From the NCBI GenBank assembly GCA_050084985.1, contig JBITNC010000001.1, positions 20,646,001 through 20,710,000 of the forward strand: a stretch of 64,000 nt of DNA. The letters are read 5' to 3'. Shown piece after piece: positions 25,458-35,711 of this stretch. Under the pieces are notes generated by a model. The model was not told the origin of the DNA, did no database searches, and saw only the letters and a program-made list of their open reading frames with translations. Each line of letters begins with the position of its first letter. The stretch's first letter is position 1. Source of the DNA: Nageia nagi (lineage: Eukaryota; Pinophyta). Position numbers and translations under genes: made by a program.

Positions 25458-27215
25458 TGATCAGAAATGGAATTTTGGATGCAATAAATATGTGAAAAAA
25501 AAATGAAGTTTCTCTTTTTCTATATTTTTATGCTCAATGTTGAAGTCCCCTTTTCCATGATCCTAATACTTTGAACGAGGAAGAAAATAGAGTTGTCTTT
25601 CACAAGTTATCACTCCCCAAAGTTTTGGGAAAATAATAATTAAATATTATTATTTTCCAAATTAAAAGGATAATATTTATTTTTAATACCAATTTAATCC
25701 CATCAGTGGGACCCAATGAATCCAATATGGCATTTACAAGTTGGCATGTGGAAGTACATGGATAATTCTATACATAAGACTCCAAAAATATATACTTATA
25801 TTTCCACATAGCAAAATCTTTAATTTTGGTGGGAGGTGGTTATTTTTATTTGTATGAAGGAGGGTAAATGATGTTGAGGTGGTTGATGATCAAACATAGT
25901 GGATGACATACAATATGCAGGGCAAACCTTACATGGAGGTAGATCCCAAACTATCATGGAGTATATTAGGTACAAGTTAGTATCATACTATTCATAAATT
26001 AGTGGTAATTGAGGATCTTGTTGATAATTTTTCAAAGCCACCAATGTATGGGAGCTCATCAGACCCATCAACATGGAGTTAATGATCTATATCACTCAAA
26101 GGAGAATTACCTAATCCCAAGTGTATGCTCCTTAGAAAGAGTCACATGTAGTGGATAGACTATCATCCATTATATATCATCAACCTTGGATAAACCCACT
26201 TGATATCCAAGTTATTTGACAAACAATGGAGGTAAACACTAAACTATTGACCAACATCCTGAAGAGGGTAATAGCATCGATCAAAAAGGGGATTTTAACT
26301 CCCATAATTTGGGTTTATTATGCTCATTGGTACCACAACTCACATACCACCCCATTATAGAATGTTCATTAGAATTCAAAGTAGCTTAACCACATGATAA
26401 GTAAAATCTTCAAGTGCCAAATGCTTATTATGGATAATAGTTGAGACTTTATTGTGATGTGTTATTTGTAAATTAAGGGTTTAAAATAGTGGTTTACATT
26501 TTTAATAGTAAATGAAATTTACTATTAATAATGCTAAAATCAAAATAAATTATTGACCAAATAAAATGGAGCCCTAAAAACAAGGAGAAAAAAACCTATG
26601 GGAAATCTAAAATCATTTTTTTTTTTTTTGAGGAGATATGGTAGAGCATTTGAAAAGGGGAAAATAGCAATTTTGGTATTATTCATTGTAACCAATTTAT
26701 TTTTTAAAATAGCTCCTTATTATTATAAAAGGATGCTAAAAATATTGTAAATGGTTATAAAATAAGGAGGATAAAACTCTTAGAGGAAGCTTTGTGAAAG
26801 CTTTTATGAGCCCATTTCTTTGAAGGAATTGGGAGAGATGCTATGCTAGTGAAAGCATAAGCACTTGTTAAAATTCCATGCAAACATAGAATGAGAGTTA
26901 TTAAGAGACAAGTGAGATTGTTATAATAGTAGAAGGAAAAATCCATTTAGGTATTGGAGGCCTTGGGAAAACTATATTGTACTCACTTTTCACCATAGTT
27001 CAGACATACTAGATGTAGTCCATATTGGGTGAACCAAGGTGTATCGATGTCGCATTTTGTAAAGAATGATTTTTCTCTATTATTTATTCTAGAAATTATT
27101 TTATATTTTATAATTTCTTAAAAACCAAAATTTCTTCAAGCACATGGAAATATACAAGTGTGAGAATTTGTAGTGTTGACCTTAGAATGCCAAGGCAACT
27201 AAAGTTTATGGACCA
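25458..27215 (+). repeat. 5' LTR of the nested Ty3 element
   Basis: It begins TGATCAGAAATGG and ends ATGGACCA. The terminal inverted pair TGATCC...GGATCA is perfect if the outer start and the end of the right LTR are used. A TATAAAAG box lies at 26724-26731 inside a segment almost identical to the right LTR. It carries about 260 bp (26826-27085) absent from the right LTR. Confidence 0.8.
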
Positions 27216-27218
27216 AGT

Positions 27219-27230
27219 TGGTATTAGAGC
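27219..27230 (+). promoter_or_regulatory. Primer-binding site (initiator Met tRNA type)
   Basis: The sequence tggtattagagc starts three bases after the LTR and differs by one base from the standard tggtatcagagc, complementary to the 3' end of initiator tRNA-Met. Confidence 0.8.
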
Positions 27231-27329
27231 AATTCATGTTGGGAACTAAATATTGAGCAATATTAGGTGTTTTAATTTTCTTATTTTTGGGCTACTAATA
27301 TTTTTGCAAGTGTAATTTTTCTACCATGA

Positions 27330-28180
27330 GTATAGAGAGGATTATTGGTGAGCTGCAAGATAAACATTTTGAGTTGGAAGGAATCTTGAAGAAAACGGCC
27401 AAGAGAATTGATTAGTTGGAGAGTCAAATGAAACTCGATGATCATGCTAAAGAAGGAGAAAATGAGATGCTTTCTATTTAAGCTTCTACCTCATAAAACA
27501 TTGATGATAAGAAATATCATCTTCATGGTGTTCAACATATTGGCATTGTGAATTAGAAGGAAGCTAGATCTTGTTACTTCTATAGAAAGACAGAATACAT
27601 CAAGTGTCAATGCTAGAATTTACATCCAAAGTTACAACCAAAGAAATCCAAAGATCCTAATAAATTCAAAATTATCAATAAGGTGTATGAGATGAAAGAG
27701 AAGCCTACTATAGTTCTAAAAGCTATATGTGATGGACCAGAGAAGAAGATGACATTTATGGGAATTCAAAGTCTTTATTTTTCAAATTAGTGAAAGGAGT
27801 TATTTTATGTGAAGGTGCAAGTGAAGAAGGTAAAATTCAATGCAATCTTTCATCTTTCATCTCAATCAAATTTGATTATTGGATCAATGGTAATGGGGAA
27901 TTCATAGTAACTCAACAATGTAATTTAAGATTTGCAATTAGGTCACAATTAATTAATGATGTATTTATGGATGTTGTATCATTGGGGATACATAGTATTG
28001 TGCTTAGTAGTCTATATATGTTTGATAAGAACAAACTATTTCATTAGAAAGAGAATCAACATCACCTTGTGAAAGAAGGGGTGAAGTTTAAATTCAATCT
28101 CATTGAACTAATACTAACCCATCTCTACTAGTTGGTGTAGTCCAAAAGAAACTAGAGAAGTGAGTAATCAAAATGCCTTC
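27330..28180 (+). pseudogene. gag C-terminus and protease-like remnant
   Basis: The frame starts near 27327 with MSIERIIGELQDKHFELEG, a coiled-coil-like stretch. A decayed zinc knuckle at about 27570-27615 (CYFYRKTEYIKCQC) has the C-x2-C-x4-H-x4-C pattern with some positions changed. The open frame 27790-28047 has QQCNLRFAI and VVSLGIHSIVLSSLYMFDK. The latter matches the region after the retropepsin active site in plant Ty3 elements (family D-ILG is replaced by SIVLSS). Nothing after 28180 resembles RT. The capsid part is missing too, so two internal deletions are likely. Confidence 0.6.
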
Positions 28181-28506
28181 ATCACAAAAGCAAATTTTGA
28201 AACAATATTTCCCATGCTCGATATTGGTAAAGTGTACTTATGATCTATTATCTAAATTTTTTGGATTATTATTATTTATTCTACTCATAGTTGTTTCCCT
28301 TTTGATTTCACTTGGGTCAAACATTGTAGCAGAATAGTGTGAGGAAAAGCTTTATTAGGGTAAGAGTTTGAATTAATTTGAGTTGTAAGAAGAAAAAAAA
28401 ATTTAGAACTTATAAATTCTAAAACCAAAATGAAGGTAAAACTTGATTATCGAACCTTCATCTTACTTGATATTTTGAGTAAAGCTTTTGGAGACCAAAA
28501 GCCCCT

Positions 28507-28519
28507 AATGGGGGACAAG
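28507..28519 (+). promoter_or_regulatory. Polypurine tract
   Basis: The tract aatgggggacaag lies directly before the outer LTR start TGATCC at 28520, as needed for plus-strand priming of a Ty3 element. Confidence 0.65.
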
Positions 28520-30206
28520 TGATCCAAAATCAATTTTTGAATGCATTTAAAATGTAAAAAAGAGCAATATCCTTCATTCTTGAAACATACCTCAAGATTT
28601 TATTAATAACATTGAGGTGCTCAACATACAATTTTTGTATAAACTATGCCATAATATTTACTACAAAGGTAACATATGGCTTAGATATAGTCATATAAAA
28701 AAGACTATCAATTATTTACCTATAAGATTGGTCTAAAATGGATTTTTTGATGTATTGAAAATGTGAAAATAATAAATTTCTTATTTTTATATATTTATGT
28801 GCTCGATGTTGAAGTCCTCTTCTCCAAGATCTCAATGATTTGAACAATGAAGAAAATAGAGTTTTCGTTCACAAGTTATCTCTCCTCCAAGTTTTGAAAA
28901 AATAATAATTAAAAATTATTATTTTTCAAATTAAAAGGGTAATATTTATTTTTAATACTAATTTAATCCCAATCATGGGACCTAAAGAAGCCAATGTGGT
29001 ATTTACAAGTTTGCATGTGGAAGTACATGGATAATTCTATACATGGAATTCCAAAAATATATACCCACATTTCCACATAGCATAATCTCTAATTTTTGTG
29101 GGAGTTGGTTATTTGCCTACATATGAAGGAGGGTAAATGATGTTGAGGTGGCCAGTGATCAAACATAATGGATTCCATAAAATATATAGGGTAAAAGTTG
29201 ATGTGGAGGTGGATCCCAACCCACCATGGAGGACACTAGGTATGATTTGGTATGGTGTTATTTACCAATCAATGAGAATCAAGGAGCTTGTTGATCATTT
29301 TTCAAATTTACCAGTGCGTGGGAGCTCTCAAATCCATTGATGTGGAGTTAATGGCCCATACCTCTCAAAGGAGCCTAACTCAATGCCAAGTATCTACTCC
29401 ATAAAAAGATTTGTATATTAGCAAAAAGGTCATCAACTATTGTGTGGCAACACCCTTTAGAGAAACATGCTTATCATCCAAGTTTTTTGACAAGCCATGG
29501 AGGTAAACACCAAACTACCAACCTCCAACCTAAAGAGGGTGATAGCATTGGTTAAAAAGGGGATTTGAACTCCCTAATTTAGATTTATTATGCCAAGTGG
29601 TTCCAAAACTCACACGTCACCCCATTATAGCATATTCATTGGAATTCAAAGGAGCTTGAACACATGATAAGTGGAATCTTCAAGTGTCATATTCTATGGA
29701 AAATAGTTGAGACTTTATTGTGATGTGGTGTTAAAATAAGGGTTTAAAATAGGGTTTTCATTTTTTATAGTAAATGAAATTTACTATTAATAATGCTAAA
29801 ATCAAAATAAATTCTTGACCAAATAAAATGGAGCCCTAAAAACAAGGAGAAAAAAACCTATGGGAAATCTAAAATCAAAATTTTTTTTGAGGAGATATGG
29901 TAGAGCATTTGAAAAGGGGAAAATAGCAATTTTGGTATTATTCATTGTAACCAATTTATTTTTTAAAATAGCTCCTTATTATTATAAAAGGATGCTAAAA
30001 ATATTGTAAATGGCTAGAAAAGAAGGAGGATAAAACTCTTAGAAGAAGCTTTGTGAAAGCTTTTGTGAGCCCATTTATTTTGGTAATTACTTTATATTTT
30101 ATAATTGCTTAAAAATTAAAGAATTTGCAAGCACTTAGAAATATACAAGTGTGAAAATATGTAGTGTTTATCTTATAATTCCAAGGTAACTAGGGTTTAT
30201 GGATCA
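28520..30206 (+). repeat. 3' LTR of the nested Ty3 element, with duplicated start
   Basis: An LTR start lies at 28520 (TGATCCAAAATC) and runs about 48 bp. Then 28568-28728 matches the Copia sequence that flanks the other LTR (25298-25457). A second LTR start follows at 28729 (TGGTCTAAAATGG) and continues to the end GGATCA at 30206. A TATAAAAG box is at 29983-29990. The segment 29765-30078 is nearly identical to 26500-26825, while the rest is about 80% identical by eye. Confidence 0.8.
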
Positions 30207-30211
30207 AAGAC

Positions 30212-31363
30212 ATAGCATCTATTAACTAAGAGATAGAGTAATTCCAAGAGAGACTAGGATTGCAGCAGGTTTGCACTCCTCCATTCCAAACTTTTACAAT
30301 ATGTATAAGATATAATTGGATTGAATAAGGTAAGTTAAATCTTTATAATTGTTAACTTTCATACCAAGGTAGTAGTGAAAGAGATCAAGATCAGTTTTAA
30401 ATATTGCCTTAAGTTTGGATATGCATTCTTGGATGATTTTGATATTATTTCCTATGATCAAATGATCATCCATATAAAGAAGAATAAAGACTAAGTCTTT
30501 TCCCTAATTGAGCACATATAGATTTATATTAGAGAAGCACTTAGAGAAACCAATGTATACAAAGTTTCTTGAAATTATTTTGTAGCAAGCTCTAGGTGCC
30601 TGCTTAAGTCCATACAAGGACTTCTTTATCTTACACATAAGATACCCTTTCCTACCATAACAAAACCTTTAAGTTGATTCATGTAGATCACCATTGAGAA
30701 AATCACTTTTGATGTCAAGTTAAAAAGTTTTCAATCCTTGTGCTTCTAAAATAGTAATAATTAACCTAACTATAAGAATATTTTCAATTGGAGCAAATAT
30801 TTCCTCATAATCAACTTTGTATTTTTGAGAAAAACTCTTGGCTGCTAACCTTGCCTTGTACTTCTCAATTTTTCCAACTAAATTGTATTTGATATTCTAA
30901 ATCCACTTATTGCTAATCATATTCTATTTAATAGGATATGGAACCAAGTCCTAAGTTTAATTTTTCATTAGAGCCTTGTACTCCACTTTCATGAATTCCA
31001 TCTAATAATCATGCTCTAAAGCTTCCTTGAATGATGAAGGCTCATTCTTGCTATCACTTTTAGCAAACAATGATTTGTTTAAGATCATACTTATTGTTAT
31101 CCATTGTGTTAGAGAACTTTTCTCTTGAGGTGACTTATGTACACTGATATTCATCTAGTTAGGTACAACATAAGAGTCATTAATATCTTCCATATTCTCA
31201 TAATAAGTACATTCCTTAATAATTTCATTGAAATTTACATCCCTCAAGATGAACACTACTCTAGAGAAAGGAGTATAGAGCCTGTAGACTCCATGCTAAC
31301 TATCATAGCACAAAAATATGTACTTTTCAAATCTCTTATCTAGCTTCTTTTTTTCTTAGATAC
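30212..31363 (-). pseudogene. Copia RT and end of integrase
   Basis: On the minus strand from 31363: KKLDKRFEKYIFLCYD (end of the integrase region), then RT with MISNKW, KARLAAKSFSQKYKVDYEEI, LKTFXLDIKSDFLNGDL (X a stop), KKSLYGLKQAPRACY and the catalytic block LLYMDDHLIIGNN near 30465, with both aspartates kept. FGMEECKPAA follows near 30255. This enzyme would copy the element RNA to DNA. Scattered stops prevent function. It is cut at both ends by the two inserted elements and continues at 49528 and 25457. Confidence 0.86.
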
Positions 31364-32537
31364 TATGGATCAAAATTTATACTATATGTGATCTAACATG
31401 GATAAAAAATTCAAATTCACACACAAACCTCAAATTACATGACTATGATTTTCTTAATTAGTGTTAGGTAGAAAACTTGATAAAGGTATGTCCAAATCTT
31501 TGAATAATAAGTTAAAAATTTACAATAATATAATTAAACCCTAAATGCACCTAAAGGGGTAGAGGGGCCTCCAACCTATGCCCCTTGAGGTACCTAGGTG
31601 ACCATGAAGTGAGTCTCCTCATTCCAAATGTTATGTATCCCTCAAATAATTGAGAACAAATGAATTATATATGCCTATTTATGGAAATACTTGTGTCTAA
31701 ATGCTCTTTAAATGATTTCTATGGTGTATTTGAACTATGGATATGATATTTACATGTTTAGGTGTCTAAAATTGAGATCTAGCATAAGAAACCCTAGAAA
31801 ACCTTAAATGCTTAATAATTAAGATATCTTTAAATATCCTTGGGTCAATTTGATCTAAGGATACCCATGAGATCTAATGGATGTTCATAATATATGTTTA
31901 AGCTATTATGAGTTCAAATAATGATTTTATTAATGGAAACACAAACTAATATGGTTTTAACCTAAACAACATATTACATGCATATAATTTTATGGAGGAT
32001 ACAAAGGTAGGTCTTCCCAAGCTCTTCTATGGTTTTATTATCTTCAAATCCCTACAAAAAACTTGAATACACCAAATACATATAATAATAATTCTATTTA
32101 AACATAGAAACACCATAGAAATATCACCTTCTGAGTGTGGAATCAAACTTTGAGAGATTTGATGGAGAATTATGGAGTAAATCCTTGATCCTTCAAACCC
32201 TTATCTCAAAATCCTAGCAATATGATCTTAAAGCAATGTGTGAGAGAAAAAATCATACATTTATAAGAGAGAAAATGAATTATGAGCACAAATGAATTAG
32301 GAGAAGAATTTCTAATTTCACTTTTAGCTATATACCTCTTGACACAACTTAAGTTATTTGAACTAGATACCCATGTTTGCTCATATTTGTGTTTTAAGAC
32401 ATTTTTGCTCTATTTGAGACTTTTGAATAGTTTTATTTTACATAATAAGATATTAAGAGTAAATCAAATAATTATTTAAGGCATATTAATGAAATAAAAC
32501 ATATCTACTCAAAAAGTTTTATTTTTTAGTATCTACA
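31364..32537 (-). repeat. 3' LTR of the 18-kb Tat element
   Basis: The minus strand starts TGTAGATACT at 32537 and ends at 31364 (ancestral ...GATCTACA, here changed). A TATAAATG box at 32258-32265 (minus) could be the promoter. It aligns over its length with 48341-49527. Confidence 0.88.
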
Positions 32538-34634
32538 TTTTCACCTATTGGACTAGGTCTTTTGCATAAAAGACTTAGTTCAACAAGTGTTGATTCCTAG
32601 ATGTTAGTTGAGAAAATATTTTAAACATTTTACAATTTGAACAAAATTTAAATAATTTGAATGAATATGTAAAAACTATGCATTCATGGTGGAAGAAAGC
32701 ATAAACATCCAAAAAAAATATGTATAGGGATTTAAATGTAGTATTTTGGAGGTGAAAAAACTTGAATAATGTAGAATAAATATAAATAAGAATTCAAATT
32801 TAGTATTCATCAAATTTGAATCCTAAACAATATGTTCTTGGAAAATTCAAAATAAATATGGATAACAATTTGAATGTACCTTGTGATAATTCAAACCCTA
32901 ACCAATGTGTTTGTGGAAAATTTGGAATAAATATGTGTAACAATTTGAATGTAATATTCTTCAAATTTGAATGCCAAGCAATGTGTTCATGGAGGTAGAT
33001 ATTTTAACCACCTATATAGTATTTAATGATCAAATGCATCAAACCTATGCAAAGCGTTGGTAATGGAGTAAGCACGTAGACTTCCTAGCAAGCACATAGA
33101 CTTGCTTAAAAACTTAGAAATTTGAATAATTCATATTTTGAAAAAATTTAAAATCAAATAGCTTTGAAAAATTTTGTGATTTGGAAAGAAAATTTGAATA
33201 ATTTTGTAAATTTGAAAGAAACATTGAATAATTTCATAAACAAATGAAATAAAACATATGTTTTGAGGTAAAATTTTGAATTTTTTGCACTTTTGGTAAA
33301 AATGAATTTGTAAAAATTTATACAAATAGGTGGTCCCCCCTTCCCTTGAGCAATATTGTATTGATCACAATGGTCAATACAAAATTGATCAAAAAAGAAA
33401 GAATTTGTGTGTGATGTTTGTGAAAAGTTTTGCATATCTAATGTTTTTGTCTCACTTTTTTTTATTGCCCCAATATATTTTTGTAATAAACTATGGGGAT
33501 GAAAAAATATAATTTGAATAAGGTTGGGTACACCTATTAAAAAAAATAAATAAATAAAAAAAATAAAAAATAAACCTTAAAATGGTTACAAAAGGTAAAT
33601 AAGTAAGAAAAATTACCATTTTTTACCTCATTTGTCACATACGAAAGATGGAATTTTGGTGGAAAATGAGCAATCAAATGACATGGTGGTGAATGATGTA
33701 GTTATAGATCAAATTTTTATCAATCAATAATTCCCTAGACATTAGGTAGGCCCAAAATACAAATTACTCATTTTTTATGTAATTTTTGAATGTATTTTAG
33801 TGTAAAAATAGTGTAAGATTTTGCATTTTCTTGTTTTAAATCCAAATAGTCCTAATCTGGCTAGAAAAGAACACAAAATGAACATGTAGATGATAGTAAA
33901 ATATCCCTCAAAATAGAACTCCCAAAATGAATTGAATCAAAAGATATTTAAATTCTAAAAAATTCCCAACAAGAAGGTTTTAGATGGTATTTTATTCATT
34001 GTGCTCAAACGAGGGTCGGATCCAAAAACTATTTGATACCCACATATTATTTTACTCTGTAAAATAATTGCATAGTGCTAGACTTTCAAAAAATATCTTG
34101 ATTCAATTAAAAATGTGATTTTTCCCCAAAGAAGATATGCATAAGGATATTTTAGTTTTGAATTTTGCAAATAACTCCAAATTTGAATGTCAAATTGAAA
34201 AATGCAGGAGAACCCACCTTATTATTTGATCCCACTTAGGTAGTTGTGAATTTTATTTAATTGAAAACTAAGTTTTTTTTTACCATTTTATGAATTTTTT
34301 ATCTTCTTGGACCTTAGGTGAGGTCCATTTTAAACCTTAGGCCAAGCACACCATGCTTAGGCCTAGGCACATGTGCCTAGCCTATAAACCCTTTTGGGCC
34401 CTGCTTGGCTCATTGTTCAAAACCTTTTACTCTAAATTACATGTTTGAGAATTATTTAAGGGTTATTCCTCAAATTTAATGCTTTGTAAATTGAATTAAA
34501 CCTTATTTTATGCAATTTTATCAAATTTTGCAATATTGATCTATTTGTTATCCAATAAATGTTGTTTCGATAATTTTCTCAAAAAATATCAAGTTGGCTA
34601 ATATAACTTCAGGAACTTGTTGGTTGGTGTCATA
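32538..34634. other. Distal 3' region of the Tat element, no gene
   Basis: This is AT-rich DNA between the captured transporter fragment and the 3' LTR. It contains a 75-bp tandem repeat (listed) and, at 33125-33310, looser repeats of ttgaaaaattttg and tttgaataatttt words. Open frames of 60-93 codons on both strands arise from this low complexity and show no domain. Confidence 0.5.
32740..33000. repeat. Tandem repeat, about 75-bp period, three to four copies
   Basis: Units share 'aaatatg.ataacaatttgaatgta' and 'caatgtgtt.gtgg'. Clear copies begin near 32820, 32893 and 32968, with a weaker one before 32800. Because 75 is a multiple of three, the 60-codon plus-strand frame at 32816-32998 shows the repeat as NPKQYVLGKFKINM and NPNQCVCGKFGINM. 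This is a by-product rather than evidence of coding. Confidence 0.7.
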
Positions 34635-35711
34635 AATGCTTAAAAAGATCAACACTTAGAAGTTGAAATAATACATTATTATTTATAAGAAAATAAACTA
34701 ACAATTGTATAATAATATTAATACAATTAAAATTATAAACATAAAATGAAATCCTATAGTTATAAAAATCAATGTTGCAATAAAATCTAATAATAGAATT
34801 AAACATCATCATTATAATTGATATAATTCTTACTTTATAAATTTAAATAATAAAGTTGATTTTTTTAATGAAAAACTAAAATGTATATTAAATAAAATTT
34901 AATCATAAAAAAAGGAATAAGTAGAGTTAGCAAGTAGAATTTTGCCATGCATATAAATTTAAAAATTTTAATAAATAGTCAGCTATAGTTATTTTGTGTA
35001 TAAAACTACATTAAGTAAAAGTTTTAAATTCATCCAATGATGTGAGGGGAGTTGGAGAGGAGTAGTAAGATAAAATTCTAAGTTGAAAAAAGAGGTCCCA
35101 TATTCAAAACTTTCCTCCTTCCATTATGTGGATATGCTAAATTCAATCAATGGATGACCATGTTAGTGTAAATGAGGTCAATGCAACTTCTGAAAGAGAA
35201 CTCAAACACTGAATCTAATTCCAAGAAATTAACTCACAAGATTAGTAATAGCTAACGAGGAATAGAAATCGTAGAAAGGGAGAATTCATGAACAGTTTTA
35301 AGTGAGGAATATGTTATTCATTATTCAGCACTAGGAATATGAGGTGCAAGGCCTTCATTTTTGCTCAATATTTTCTATTTATAGTAGTGTAGGTGGCATA
35401 TTTTATTCATATCATACTTAATGATCATGGTGTTAGAAAAACTAATGCAGTTTTGGAGGTGGAATGGGCTTACCAGAGCTCTATTCCTTGCTCTTCATCA
35501 TTTTCACTTGAGAGCTCTTCCAGTGACTTTCCCTTGGTTTTTGAAACTAGAAATGTGAACAAAAATCCTAGCCCATTTGTAACTCCTAAAACTATCAAAG
35601 AATTCTTCACTCCAATGCCCTTGTGGTAACCACTATCAACTTCCACGTCATGAGTTCTCTATGCTGCATAGAGAAACTTGAATGCTCCCATAATGGCTCC
35701 CACTTTGCCTA
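34635..35711 (-). pseudogene. Captured 3' end of the PHT1 phosphate transporter gene
   Basis: It aligns colinearly with 58827-59904: about 750 bp of 3' flank plus the last ~95 codons of the transporter. The flank is about 95% identical by eye. The coding part reads [19 protein letters not shown] and [10 protein letters not shown], then W and a stop where the gene has Arg-Arg. These changes, and nearly all others in the coding part, are C-to-T or G-to-A. It breaks off inside the coding sequence at 35711, where an antisense plant-mobile-domain frame begins. There is no poly(A) tract and the genomic 3' flank is included, so it was copied as DNA, not from mRNA. Confidence 0.9.

Larger units (their letters stand above)
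25453..30211 (+). mobile_element. Short Ty3-type LTR element nested in Copia
   Basis: LTRs lie at 25458-27215 and 28520-30206. A primer site follows the first and a polypurine tract precedes the second, so the strand is plus. The flanking 5-mers aagat (25453-25457) and aagac (30207-30211) are the target duplication with one change. The internal part is only about 1.3 kb and ends after gag knuckle and protease-like sequence. RT, RNase H and integrase are missing, so this is an internally deleted or non-autonomous copy. The right LTR has a duplicated start (see findings). Confidence 0.82.

Noticed and set aside
25298-30206. Segmental duplication of a Copia fragment plus non-coding DNA
   Set aside because: The two long copies are the LTRs of an inserted element, shown by primer site, polypurine tract, TG/CA ends and a target duplication. 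Only the 160-bp Copia piece needs a separate explanation.
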